Positions 54,673-62,603 of a stretch of DNA of 64,000 nt are shown here, piece by piece (the first letter of the stretch is position 1; every line of letters starts with the position of its first letter). Under the pieces are notes generated by a model. That model worked only from the letters and a program-made list of their open reading frames with translations. It made no database searches and was not told the origin of the DNA. Origin of the DNA: Nitratireductor sp. B36 (GTDB lineage Bacteria > Pseudomonadota > Alphaproteobacteria > Rhizobiales > Rhizobiaceae); NCBI RefSeq assembly GCF_020833685.1, contig NZ_JACKZY010000004.1, forward strand, positions 310,001 through 374,000, read 5' to 3'. The position numbers and the translations under genes were made by a program.

Positions 54673-57309
54673 GTGGAAACACCGCAATCGCCTGCCTTAC
54701 GGTCCTATCATTCATGGATCGCCAATGAGACGCTGGAGGATTACTCTCTGCGCTACGCCGCGCGGTCCTTCCGGCGCTGGTCTCCGTTCGTCATCGCCAA
54801 CACTGCGCTGGGCGGCATCTCGTTTCTGGCGCTGGAGGCCATCGGCGGAGCGATCACACTGAGCTACGGCTTCGCCAATGCGTTTCCCGCCGTTCTCATC
54901 ACCTGCCTGTTTGTCTTCGTCACGAACCTGCCCATCGCCTATTATTCGAGCCGTTACAACATCGATATGGATCTGCTCACCCGCGGGGCGGGATTCGGCT
55001 ATATCGGCTCCACTATCACGTCGCTGATCTATGCGACCTTCACCTTCATCTTTTTCGCGCTCGAGGGCGCGATCATGGCGCAGGCGCTGAAGCTCTTTGC
55101 GGATGTGCCGCTGGTGCTGGGCTACATTATCTCGTCGCTCGTCATCATTCCCATCACCTTCATGGGCGTGACGATGATCAGCAAGTTGCAGATGGTCACC
55201 CAGCCCATCTGGATCGCCATGCTGCTTGCGCCCTTCATCTACATCGCGGTCGGCCATCCCGAAACGCTCGATCAGTGGATGGCGTTTGCCGGCAGCGAAA
55301 CGCCGGATGGCGGCTTCGATGTGCTCGCCTTCGGCTCGGCCATCGGTGTCCTGTGCGCGCTTTCGATACAGATCGGCGAGCAGGTGGACTATCTGCGCTT
55401 CCTGCCCGACAAGACGCGCGAAAACCGTTGGCGCTGGTGGGCGGCGGTCATCTCCGCCGGTCCCGGCTGGATCGTGGTCGGCGGTTTCAAGATTCTCTGC
55501 GGCAGCCTTCTGGCCGTGCTCGCGGTCTCTGCCGGCCTGTCGCCATCGACGGCGCTCGAGCCGATCCACATGTATATCAAGGCCTATGAATATGTGAGTG
55601 ACGACCCCCGCACCGTGCTGGCGCTGGCGGCGATCTTTGTCCTCATCTCTCAGGTCAAGATCAACGTGACAAACGCTTATGCCGGCTCGCTCGCCTGGTC
55701 CAATTTCTTCTCGCGCGTCACACATTATCACCCTGGCCGCGTGGTCTGGCTGATCTTCAACATCCTGATCTCTCTGCTTTTGATGCTGCTCGGCATCTTC
55801 CAGACACTGGAGCTGGTGCTGGCGGTCTATTCGGTCATCGCCGCCGCGTGGATCGGCTCCATCTTTGCCGATCTCGCCATCTTGAAGCCGATGGGCATCA
55901 GCCCGCCTTTCACCGAGTTCAAGCGCGCCTATCTCTACGATTTCAATCCGGTGGGTTGCGGGTCGATGGCGTTTGCTTCCCTCTTCGCGCTCATCTGTTT
56001 CATGGGTGGATTTGGCGATCTGGCCGAAGCCTACGCCGCTCCCATCGCCTTCTTCACCGCGCTTTCAGGCGCCGTTCTGATAGGCGTGGTCACACGCGGC
56101 CGCTATTATCTCGCCCGCCCGCGTGCTCCGCTCGCCGAGCCCGAAAAACCGGTGGTGCGGTGCGAAATCTGCGAGCTGGAGTACGAGCGACCGGACATGG
56201 TGCATTGCACCTTTTATCAGCGCCCGATCTGCTCGCTTTGCTGCAGTCTCGATTCCCATTGCCACGATGTCTGTAAATCGTCGGGCACGGTTCTGGAGAC
56301 CTCGCGTTCACGGTATTTCGGACGCGCCCTTCGCAGCAAGATCGCGCCGCGGATGACACAACGGCTGCTCAAGGTGAGCGGCGTCCTTTTCTCGCTCGCC
56401 GTGATGACAGCTGCGGTATTCCTTCTCACCTACCGGCTGATAGAGCCCACCGCGCTTCAGCCCCATGTGGAAAGCGGTGCGCTTTTGCTGCGGGTGTTCC
56501 TGGCGCTTCTTCCGCTGCTTGCCATTGGCGCATGGTGGATCGTTCTTTCGCATGAAAGCCGGGAACTGGCCGAGCGCGATCTGGTCACCTCGCTTGAAAA
56601 GCTTCGCCAGGCGCAGCAGGAACTCGCCTCAAACGAGCGTCTGGCGGCAATCGGTCAGATCACCGCCACGGTCAGCCATGAGCTGCGCAATCCGCTGGGC
56701 ACAATGGTCACCTCCACCGACATTCTGCGGCGCTCACTCAAGAACGCGGATGAACCCGTCACCGGCGAATTGCAGCGCTTGCAGCGCAATGCCTGGCGCT
56801 GTGTGCGCATCATCGAGGATCTTCTGGATTTCTCGCGCAAGCATGCGCCCGTCATGTCGCCCGTGGCCATCGACCGTTGGGTCAAGCAGCAGTTGAGCGA
56901 AGAGGATCACGAGATCGCGCATCTCATCACGCTCAAGCTCGATGCCGGTTGCGATGTGCTTGCCGATGCCGAGCGCCTGCGCCAGGCCTTCTCCAATGTT
57001 CTGCAGAATGCAGCGCAGGCCTGCGAGGAGCGCGGGAAGCAGAGCGGTCAGATCATCATTTCCACACAACGCCTGCATGACCGGGTCTACCTGTCGGTCT
57101 CCGATAATGGCGGCGGCATGTCTCAGGATGTGGCAGAGCGCGTGTTCGAGCCACTCTTCAGCACCAAGGCGTTTGGCGTTGGGCTTGGCATGCCACTCGT
57201 CAAGCGTATCGTGGAGCAGCATGGCGGCGACGTGCTCATTGAGAGTCAGAAGGGTGTCGGCACCACCGTGTCGCTCGTTCTGCCATGCGCGGGAGAGCAT
57301 GCACCATGA
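54673..57309 (+). CDS. NCS1-type transporter fused to sensor histidine kinase
   Basis: An 878-aa fusion. Residues about 15-480 resemble a nucleobase:cation symporter-1 (cytosine permease type) with about 12 helices (RRWSPFVIANTALGGISFLAL, GYIGSTITSLIYATF). Residues 497-534 form a cysteine-rich unit, CxxC-x11-C-x7-CxxCC-x5-CHxxC, probably zinc-binding. Two more helices follow (about 570-625), then HisKA with His669 (TVSHELRNPLGTM) and an ATPase domain (NVLQNAAQACEE, DNGGGMSQD, GVGLGMPLVKRIVEQHGG). GTG 54673 is chosen; GTG 54649 is possible. It probably senses, and may also import, a nucleobase-like or amide solute. ATGA overlap with the next gene. Confidence 0.88.
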   Translation: METPQSPALRSYHSWIANETLEDYSLRYAARSFRRWSPFVIANTALGGISFLALEAIGGAITLSYGFANAFPAVLITCLFVFVTNLPIAYYSSRYNIDMDLLTRGAGFGYIGSTITSLIYATFTFIFFALEGAIMAQALKLFADVPLVLGYIISSLVIIPITFMGVTMISKLQMVTQPIWIAMLLAPFIYIAVGHPETLDQWMAFAGSETPDGGFDVLAFGSAIGVLCALSIQIGEQVDYLRFLPDKTRENRWRWWAAVISAGPGWIVVGGFKILCGSLLAVLAVSAGLSPSTALEPIHMYIKAYEYVSDDPRTVLALAAIFVLISQVKINVTNAYAGSLAWSNFFSRVTHYHPGRVVWLIFNILISLLLMLLGIFQTLELVLAVYSVIAAAWIGSIFADLAILKPMGISPPFTEFKRAYLYDFNPVGCGSMAFASLFALICFMGGFGDLAEAYAAPIAFFTALSGAVLIGVVTRGRYYLARPRAPLAEPEKPVVRCEICELEYERPDMVHCTFYQRPICSLCCSLDSHCHDVCKSSGTVLETSRSRYFGRALRSKIAPRMTQRLLKVSGVLFSLAVMTAAVFLLTYRLIEPTALQPHVESGALLLRVFLALLPLLAIGAWWIVLSHESRELAERDLVTSLEKLRQAQQELASNERLAAIGQITATVSHELRNPLGTMVTSTDILRRSLKNADEPVTGELQRLQRNAWRCVRIIEDLLDFSRKHAPVMSPVAIDRWVKQQLSEEDHEIAHLITLKLDAGCDVLADAERLRQAFSNVLQNAAQACEERGKQSGQIIISTQRLHDRVYLSVSDNGGGMSQDVAERVFEPLFSTKAFGVGLGMPLVKRIVEQHGGDVLIESQKGVGTTVSLVLPCAGEHAP

Positions 57310-58505
57310 GCGATCGCGAGATCGACCTTCCCGCAGAGGTCATCGGAGAACACCCGCTGCGTGAGACCACGCCGGCGGAAGAACACGGTGTTCTCATCGT
57401 CGACGATGACGAGGATTTTGCCGCAAGCCTTTCCGGCCTTTTGAAGATCGAGGGGTTCAGGGTCGCAGTCGCGCACGACCCTGAGGGCGCGCTTGCCGTT
57501 CTTGAGGAGGCGCGGATCGCGGTGGCCCTGGTCGATGTGCGGCTGGGCACGGGCAATGGTGTCGATCTCGTGCGCCAGATTCGTCAACGTGATCCTGACC
57601 TTGTTTGCGTAATGGTCACCGCCTATGCGTCCATTGATACGGCCGTGGAGGCGTTGCAGGCCGGCGCATATGATTACCTTTGCAAGCCGTTTCACAGCGA
57701 AGACCTGCTGGCAACGCTCGCCCGCTGCTTTGAACGCATCCGACTTCTGGAAGAAAAGCGGCTCGCTGCCGAGCGGCTGGGGCAAAAACAGCGCATGGAG
57801 GCCATGGGTCAGCTCACCAGCGGCATAGCGCACGACTTCAACAACATTCTCGCCGTGCTTCTGAGCAATCTGCGCTGGCTGGAGCAGCGGCTGGGCGATC
57901 AGCCGGAACTGGCAGAGATCGTGGCGGATGCGCTGGACGCCACGCAATCGGGATCAGAGCTGACCGATCGGCTTCTCCAGTTCGGGCGTCAGAACGCGAA
58001 GGATGTTGCAGTGGTGCAGCTTGGCGAGGCCTTGCCCCCGTTGATGCGTATGCTTGCGCGCACGCTTGGAGAGACGATCACGATCTCGCTTGAGGTAGCC
58101 GATGGATTGAACAGCGTACTCATTCCCGCCGGTCAGCTGGAGCCCAGCCTGCTCAACCTCGCGCTGAATGCGCGCGATGCGATGCCGGGCGGCGGAAGCC
58201 TGTATTTTGAAGCGTCGAACGTAATCGTCCGTCCGGAGGACGCGCGGGTTGCTTCTGGGCTTTTGCCGGGCCGCTATGTGCTGCTGTCGGTGCGCGACAC
58301 AGGCCATGGCATGCCGGTGGCGGTGCGCCGCCGCGCGCTCCAGCCCATGTTCACCACCAAGCCGCCAGGGCAGGGCAGTGGTCTCGGCTTGTCGATGGTG
58401 GATGGTTTCGTGCGCCAGGCCGGTGGGCGTCTCGGCATTCTCAGCACGCCGGGCAAAGGGACCAGCGTCAATTTATATTTGCCGGCGCACTATTCCTCGG
58501 ACTGA
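57306..58505 (+). CDS. Receiver-first hybrid histidine kinase
   Basis: A 399-aa soluble protein with a receiver domain first (VLIVDDDEDF, Asp77 in LVDVRLGTGNG, Lys in DYLCKP), a short coiled-coil linker rich in Glu/Arg, then a kinase core with His176 (SGIAHDFNNILAVLLSNL) and HATPase motifs LLNLALNARDAMPGGG, DTGHGMP and GQGSGLGLSMVDGFV. It has no DNA-binding domain, so it likely receives phosphate from the fused transporter-kinase and passes it on. Its 3' end overlaps the opposing OmpR-type gene by 16 bases. Confidence 0.88.
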   Translation: MSDREIDLPAEVIGEHPLRETTPAEEHGVLIVDDDEDFAASLSGLLKIEGFRVAVAHDPEGALAVLEEARIAVALVDVRLGTGNGVDLVRQIRQRDPDLVCVMVTAYASIDTAVEALQAGAYDYLCKPFHSEDLLATLARCFERIRLLEEKRLAAERLGQKQRMEAMGQLTSGIAHDFNNILAVLLSNLRWLEQRLGDQPELAEIVADALDATQSGSELTDRLLQFGRQNAKDVAVVQLGEALPPLMRMLARTLGETITISLEVADGLNSVLIPAGQLEPSLLNLALNARDAMPGGGSLYFEASNVIVRPEDARVASGLLPGRYVLLSVRDTGHGMPVAVRRRALQPMFTTKPPGQGSGLGLSMVDGFVRQAGGRLGILSTPGKGTSVNLYLPAHYSSD

Positions 58506-59227
58506 GGCGCGAACATGTAACCGACCCCGCGAATGGTCTTGATGAATTGCGTGTCACGGGCATTGTCGCGCAATTTCCGCCGGATCTTGCCAATCATCAC
58601 ATCGATGCTGCGATCGTAAGGGTTCCAGTTGCGATTGGCGACGATATCGAGGATCTGCTCACGGGAAAGCACACGTCCTCGCCGCTCTACAAGTGCGGCC
58701 AGAAGCTGGAATTCCTGGCTCGTCAGCCGCACCGTGTCACCTCTCGGAGAGGCGAGATGATGGCGCGAGGGGTCAAGTTGCCAGCCGGCAAAGCACATGA
58801 TTGGAGAACGGCTTTTCTCCTGGGGTTCCGGCACGCTGATGCGTCTCGCAAATCGGCGCATGACAGTGCGGATGCGGGCCAGCAGTTCACGTGGCTCAAA
58901 CGGTTTGGTCACGTAGTCGTCCGCGCCCAGTTCAAGGCAGACCACCTTGTCGATCGTGCTGTTTTTGCCGGAAAGCATGATCAGCGGCAGGTCGTGCTGG
59001 GCGCGCAGTGAGCGCGCCAGCGAAACACCGTCTTCGCCTGCAGGAAAGGTAAGATCGAGAATAACCAGATCGAAATCCTCGTCCGCCATGGCCCGCCGCA
59101 TGGCGCGGCCGTCCTCGGCGCTTGTGACGGCATAGCCTTCGCTAGCGAGGAAGCGCTGAAGAAAGCGACGAAGACGCTGATCATCATCGACCACAAGAAC
59201 GCGATGCTTTTCGTCCGAGATCCCCAT
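58490..59227 (-). CDS. OmpR-family response regulator
   Basis: A 245-aa regulator: receiver with VLVVDDDQRL, phosphoacceptor Asp58 (LVILDLTFPAGEDG) and Lys in DYVTKP, then a winged helix with LTSQEFQLLAALVERRGRVLSREQILD and RSIDVMIGKIRRKLRD plus IRGVGYMF. It is convergent with the two kinases and divergent from fmdA, which puts its promoter region next to the repeats at 59440-59487. Likely the output of the phosphorelay. Confidence 0.9.
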   Translation of the reverse strand: MGISDEKHRVLVVDDDQRLRRFLQRFLASEGYAVTSAEDGRAMRRAMADEDFDLVILDLTFPAGEDGVSLARSLRAQHDLPLIMLSGKNSTIDKVVCLELGADDYVTKPFEPRELLARIRTVMRRFARRISVPEPQEKSRSPIMCFAGWQLDPSRHHLASPRGDTVRLTSQEFQLLAALVERRGRVLSREQILDIVANRNWNPYDRSIDVMIGKIRRKLRDNARDTQFIKTIRGVGYMFAPQSEE

Positions 59228-59606
59228 GGCTTATACGATAGTCGCAAACGGTTGCGCAGGTCGAGATGGGAACGAACGCCGATCGGTCATAAAAATTGAG
59301 CCATGGTCTTCCTGCTCGCGAAAAGCCCTCATCCGCCGTGAGGGTCATCTGGGCTGAAGCTTCAAGCAACCTGCTGAAAATAATTCCTTATTTCGAACTG
59401 TAGAGCGTCAGGCAGCTTCTGCGCGGCCTTCGAGAACGGTTACAAAAAATTACAAATCGGGCGTCCTCCAGAGCCAATCGGGTTACAGTCCGAACCTAAT
59501 CTTCTCCGGCACGGTTTCGTCCGGCTGCATCTTGTTGCCGGGCGCAAAAATGACGGGGGGCTCAAAATGGAAACCTCCGACTGGCCGTTCAAGAGGAGGA
59601 GACCCA
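59228..59606. other. Divergent regulatory region between OmpR regulator and fmdA
   Basis: A 379-base gap without a gene. It carries three TTACA motifs at 59440, 59450 and 59483 and an AGGAGGAGA ribosome-binding site just before fmdA. No clear sigma54 promoter is seen. Confidence 0.6.
59440..59457 (+). promoter_or_regulatory. Direct repeats TTACAAA, candidate OmpR-type site
   Basis: TTACAAA occurs twice with a 10-base period, and TTACAG follows 33 bases later, so all three sit nearly on one helix face. Tandem repeats with helical spacing are the usual binding pattern for OmpR/PhoB regulators, one of which is encoded next door. Confidence 0.5.
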
Positions 59607-60833
59607 ATGCCTAAAACAGTGTTTTCTGTCGATCTCAACAAGGCACCAGAGGATCAGGCGATCAAGACGCACAATCGCTGGCATCCCGACATTCCGATGG
59701 TTGAGACTTTCAAACGCGGTGAAGTGTTCCGTGTCGAGTGCTACGACTGGACCGGTGGTCAGATCGGCAACAATGACAGCGCCAACGACGTGCGTGATGT
59801 TGATTTGACCCGCGTTCACTATCTGAGCGGTCCGTTCGGTTTCGAGGGAGCAGAGCCAGGAGATCTGCTTGTTGTCGACATTCTCGATATCGGCGCTTTG
59901 CCAAACTCCGAATGGGGCTTCAACGGCCTGTTCGCCAAGGAGAATGGCGGCGGCTTCCTGACGGAGCATTATCCGAACGCAACCAAGTCATGCTGGGATT
60001 TCCAGGGGATCTACACGACCTCGCGCCACATTCCGGGCGTGCGGTATCCGGGCATCATTCACCCGGGGCTGATCGGCTGTCTGCCCGATCATGCGCTTCT
60101 TGCCGAAGCGAACCGCCGTGAGGAGGAGCTCGTTTCTACCGATCCGAACCGCGTCCCGCCGCTGGCCGCACTGCCTTATTCCGACACGGCGCTCATGGGC
60201 CAGATGTCGGGTGATGCAGCGCGCAAGGCGGCTGCCGAAGCGTGGCGCACCGTGCCGCCGCGCGAACATGGCGGCAATTGCGACATCAAGAACCTGTCGC
60301 GTGGCTCCAAGGTTTATTTCCCTGTCTACGTGAAGGGTGGCGGTCTCTCCATGGGCGACATCCACTTCTCGCAGGGCGATGGCGAAATCACCTTCTGCGG
60401 CGCCATCGAAATGGCCGGCTGGATCGATCTGAGCGTCGATGTCATCAAGGGCGGCATGGCCAAATACGGCGTCACCAACCCGATCTTCAAGCCGAGCCCG
60501 ATCGATCCGCATTTCGACGATTATCTGATCTTCGAGGGCATCTCGGTCGATGAGCACACGGGCGAACAGTATTATCTGGACGCGCATGTGGCCTATCGCC
60601 GGGCCTGCCTCAACGCGATCGAGTATCTGAAGAAGTTCGGTTACACGGGCGAGCAGGCCTACAGCATCCTCGGCACAGCGCCGGTGGAGGGGCGAATAGC
60701 CGGCATCGTGGACATACCGAACGTGTGCGCAACGCTGGCCATTCCGACAGCGATTTTCGATTTCGATATCAATCCGAACTCGACCGGGCCGACCAAACAG
60801 GTCTCCGGCGTGGACGTCGCGCGAACCACTTGA
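59607..60833 (+). CDS. fmdA: Formamidase / acetamidase
   Basis: A 408-aa FmdA_AmdA enzyme that hydrolyses formamide or short amides to ammonia and the acid. Typical segments: FSVDLNKAPEDQ, HNRWHPDIPMVETFKRGE, GGNCDIKNLSRGSKVYFPVYV, GDIHFSQGDGEITFCGAIEMAG and a C-terminal DIPNVCATLAIPTAIFDFDI. ATG 59607 follows AGGAGGAGA. It heads the fmdA-amiS-fmdB gene set and would supply nitrogen. Confidence 0.94.
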   Translation: MPKTVFSVDLNKAPEDQAIKTHNRWHPDIPMVETFKRGEVFRVECYDWTGGQIGNNDSANDVRDVDLTRVHYLSGPFGFEGAEPGDLLVVDILDIGALPNSEWGFNGLFAKENGGGFLTEHYPNATKSCWDFQGIYTTSRHIPGVRYPGIIHPGLIGCLPDHALLAEANRREEELVSTDPNRVPPLAALPYSDTALMGQMSGDAARKAAAEAWRTVPPREHGGNCDIKNLSRGSKVYFPVYVKGGGLSMGDIHFSQGDGEITFCGAIEMAGWIDLSVDVIKGGMAKYGVTNPIFKPSPIDPHFDDYLIFEGISVDEHTGEQYYLDAHVAYRRACLNAIEYLKKFGYTGEQAYSILGTAPVEGRIAGIVDIPNVCATLAIPTAIFDFDINPNSTGPTKQVSGVDVARTT

Positions 60834-60868
60834 GGCTTGCCACAGGATATTCAATGAAACGAACGGGA

Positions 60869-60890
60869 CAGCCGGGGTGGGACCCGGCTG
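60869..60890 (+). other. Intergenic hairpin between fmdA and amiS
   Basis: CAGCCGGG-GTGGGA-CCCGGCTG is a perfect 8-base-pair stem with a 6-base loop and no T tract. It may protect the fmdA 3' end or tune expression between the two genes. Confidence 0.55.
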
Positions 60891-60918
60891 AACCCGCCTT
60901 TCGGGAGGAAGAGCTGCC

Positions 60919-61431
60919 ATGCTGCTCGGTTTTGCCTTGCTATACGTCGGCGCCGTCCTGTTTCTCAACGGGCTGTGGCTGATGGGAAAGATCGACGACA
61001 AGGAGATTGTCGTCATCAATGTCGTGTCCGGCTTCGTCACGCTTTGTGTTGCACTGGCGTCGGCGTTCGGGACTGCGGCGGATGCTGCGTCGGTCAAGTC
61101 GGCGGCGCTGACACTGCTGTTCACCACCACCTATCTCTGGGTCGCCTACAACCGTGTGGTTGCGGTGGATGGCCGCGGGCTCGGCTGGTTCAGCCTGTTC
61201 GTGGCAATCACCGTCGTGCCTATCGCGATTGAAGGGCTGGCCGGCGCGCAGAGCTTCACCGACACCTGGCTCGGGCTCAACTGGGCCATCTGGGCGGTGC
61301 TCTGGTTCATGTATTTCCTGCTGCTTGCCTTGAAGCGTCCGATCCTGCAGGCCACCGCGGTCGTCACGCTCCTCACCGGCATAGTCACCGGCTGGCTGCC
61401 GGGCTTCCTGCTGCTTCAGGGAATGCTCTGA
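60919..61431 (+). CDS. amiS: AmiS/UreI-type amide or urea channel
   Basis: A 170-aa protein with six hydrophobic helices, e.g. LGFALLYVGAVLFLNGLW and AIWAVLWFMYFLLLALK, and the family features of the H. pylori urea channel UreI and Pseudomonas AmiS. It would let short amides or urea cross the inner membrane for FmdA. GGAGGAA lies before the ATG. Confidence 0.9.
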   Translation: MLLGFALLYVGAVLFLNGLWLMGKIDDKEIVVINVVSGFVTLCVALASAFGTAADAASVKSAALTLLFTTTYLWVAYNRVVAVDGRGLGWFSLFVAITVVPIAIEGLAGAQSFTDTWLGLNWAIWAVLWFMYFLLLALKRPILQATAVVTLLTGIVTGWLPGFLLLQGML

Positions 61432-61492
61432 ATTTTTCGTGCGGCGGCATCTGGTCGCCGCACCATGCGAGACAGAATTTTCGGAGACCAAA

Positions 61493-61798
61493 ATGCCGCT
61501 TTACAATTACGTTTGCGAAGATTGCGGACCTTTCGACGAGTGGACCTCCATGGCGGAGGCGGGCAATGCATGCGCCTGCCCAAGCTGCCAGACACCGAGC
61601 AATCGCGATGTGGCCGCACCGAGCCTCAGCCTCATGAACGGCACACTCCGGCGCGCGCTTGCCCGCTCGGAAAAAAGCGGCAGCGAGCCGCGTGTGGTCA
61701 AGAAGGAGCATCTGGCCGGGTGCGGCTGCGCGCTCTGCAAGGTCGGCAAGAAAGGCCCACCCTCGCCACGCAAGAAATGGATGATCGGCCATTGCTGA
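61493..61798 (+). CDS. fmdB: FmdB-family zinc ribbon protein
   Basis: A 101-aa protein with a short N-terminal zinc ribbon: MPLYNYVCEDCG, then CACPSC about 20 residues on, and a second cysteine cluster near the C-terminus (GCGCALC). FmdB proteins accompany formamidase genes and were proposed as regulators of fmdA in Methylophilus. Start at ATG 61493 after GGAG. Confidence 0.88.
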   Translation: MPLYNYVCEDCGPFDEWTSMAEAGNACACPSCQTPSNRDVAAPSLSLMNGTLRRALARSEKSGSEPRVVKKEHLAGCGCALCKVGKKGPPSPRKKWMIGHC

Positions 61799-61830
61799 GG
61801 CCGGGATCGGCCTGAAGGCCTGCCACAACC

Positions 61831-61884
61831 AGCCCCAATTGTTCTCAAAAGGCCAAAACTGCCGTGATGAGAGCGGTTGGGGCT
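61831..61884. repeat. Long imperfect palindrome after fmdB
   Basis: Arms at 61831-61847 and 61868-61884 pair at 14 of 17 positions (AGCCCCAA/TTGGGGCT at the base); the other three positions become G-U pairs in RNA read on the plus strand. It follows fmdB by 32 bases and may end its transcript or be a dispersed palindromic element. Confidence 0.6.
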
Positions 61885-62143
61885 AAGTGATTTATGCAGC
61901 CGCTCTCCAGTGGCTTCGAGAACATCACTTTTGCCAACGATCGGCTATTGTCGTGCAGCACCCGCTGCGCTCGGTCTTGTTCGGGCAACCGGACCGCATC
62001 CCCTCCATCGCGCCTCGTTGAAGAAATCTGGGTATCCCTCCCGAGAGGCACACACCCGGTTTGATTTGACCTGTCATTCCGGCGAGGGGCTCCGGAGGAC
62101 GCCTTCGCACCCCCGTCCTTCCCCTGTGCACAAAGGCTATAGT

Positions 62144-62167
62144 GCGGCGCTGGCTGTGAAGCGCCGC
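62144..62167. repeat. Perfect GC-rich hairpin
   Basis: GCGGCGCT-N8-AGCGCCGC is a perfect 8-base stem in the non-coding stretch. No T tract follows directly. Function unclear; possibly part of a repeated intergenic element. Confidence 0.5.
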
Positions 62168-62569
62168 AGCTTCACCCTTTCGGACATTCGCGAATTTCGC
62201 AAAGACGTCTGGCCGCTGGCCTGCGCCTGTCCCTTGCAGGGATACTATGCAGTCGGGTGTATCAATAATTAGAATTTCCGGGTGCTGTCATTCAGGGGCT
62301 TCTTCTTCTTATAAGCTCTTGTGGCGCTCGAGAGCTGGAAGGCAGAAAACCAACGCTTCCCGTGGGAATTTCTCAGCAAGATTGATGGTAAATAAGTATA
62401 TGAAGTAATTAGGGAATTATCACGTGAGGAGATTTGGATTTATGACCGTGAACTCTCGACAAAGACGCAGCAGCGCGTTCTGAGAAAAGTTCGCTGACTC
62501 ATTAATGGCGCTGGACATGTCGTCTAAATTTTGAGAACTTATCCCGCAAGGGCGCATTTTTCAGACGCC

Positions 62570-62581
62570 TTAATCGATTAA
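62570..62581. promoter_or_regulatory. Palindrome TTAATCGATTAA before ABC importer genes
   Basis: A perfect 12-base palindrome with a central CG, 22 bases upstream of the ATPase start. The form suits a LacI- or GntR-type operator. The regulator is not visible in the window. Confidence 0.5.
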
Positions 62582-62603
62582 ATCGCCTTTGGAAGGTCTC
62601 AGA

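Larger units (their letters stand above)
61799..62603. other. Non-coding region with hairpins between fmdB and ABC genes
   Basis: About 800 bases with no gene I can support. The first 370 bases are GC-rich and hold two strong palindromes (separate entries) and a TGTCATTCCGGCGAGG-like stretch reminiscent of dispersed palindromic repeats. From about 62270 it turns AT-rich, with scattered stops and a short open stretch (62396-62497) that may be a gene remnant. A TTAATCGATTAA palindrome lies just before the ABC genes. Confidence 0.55.

Noticed and set aside
59505-59540. Possible sigma54 promoter before fmdA (GGCACG followed by GGCTGCA)
   Set aside because: The GG and GC dinucleotides are not 10 bases apart as needed.
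62396-62497. Short open stretch encoding a plausible peptide end (RELSREEIWIYDREL)
   Set aside because: No start codon with ribosome-binding site, only 33 codons, and stops just upstream; at most a gene remnant.
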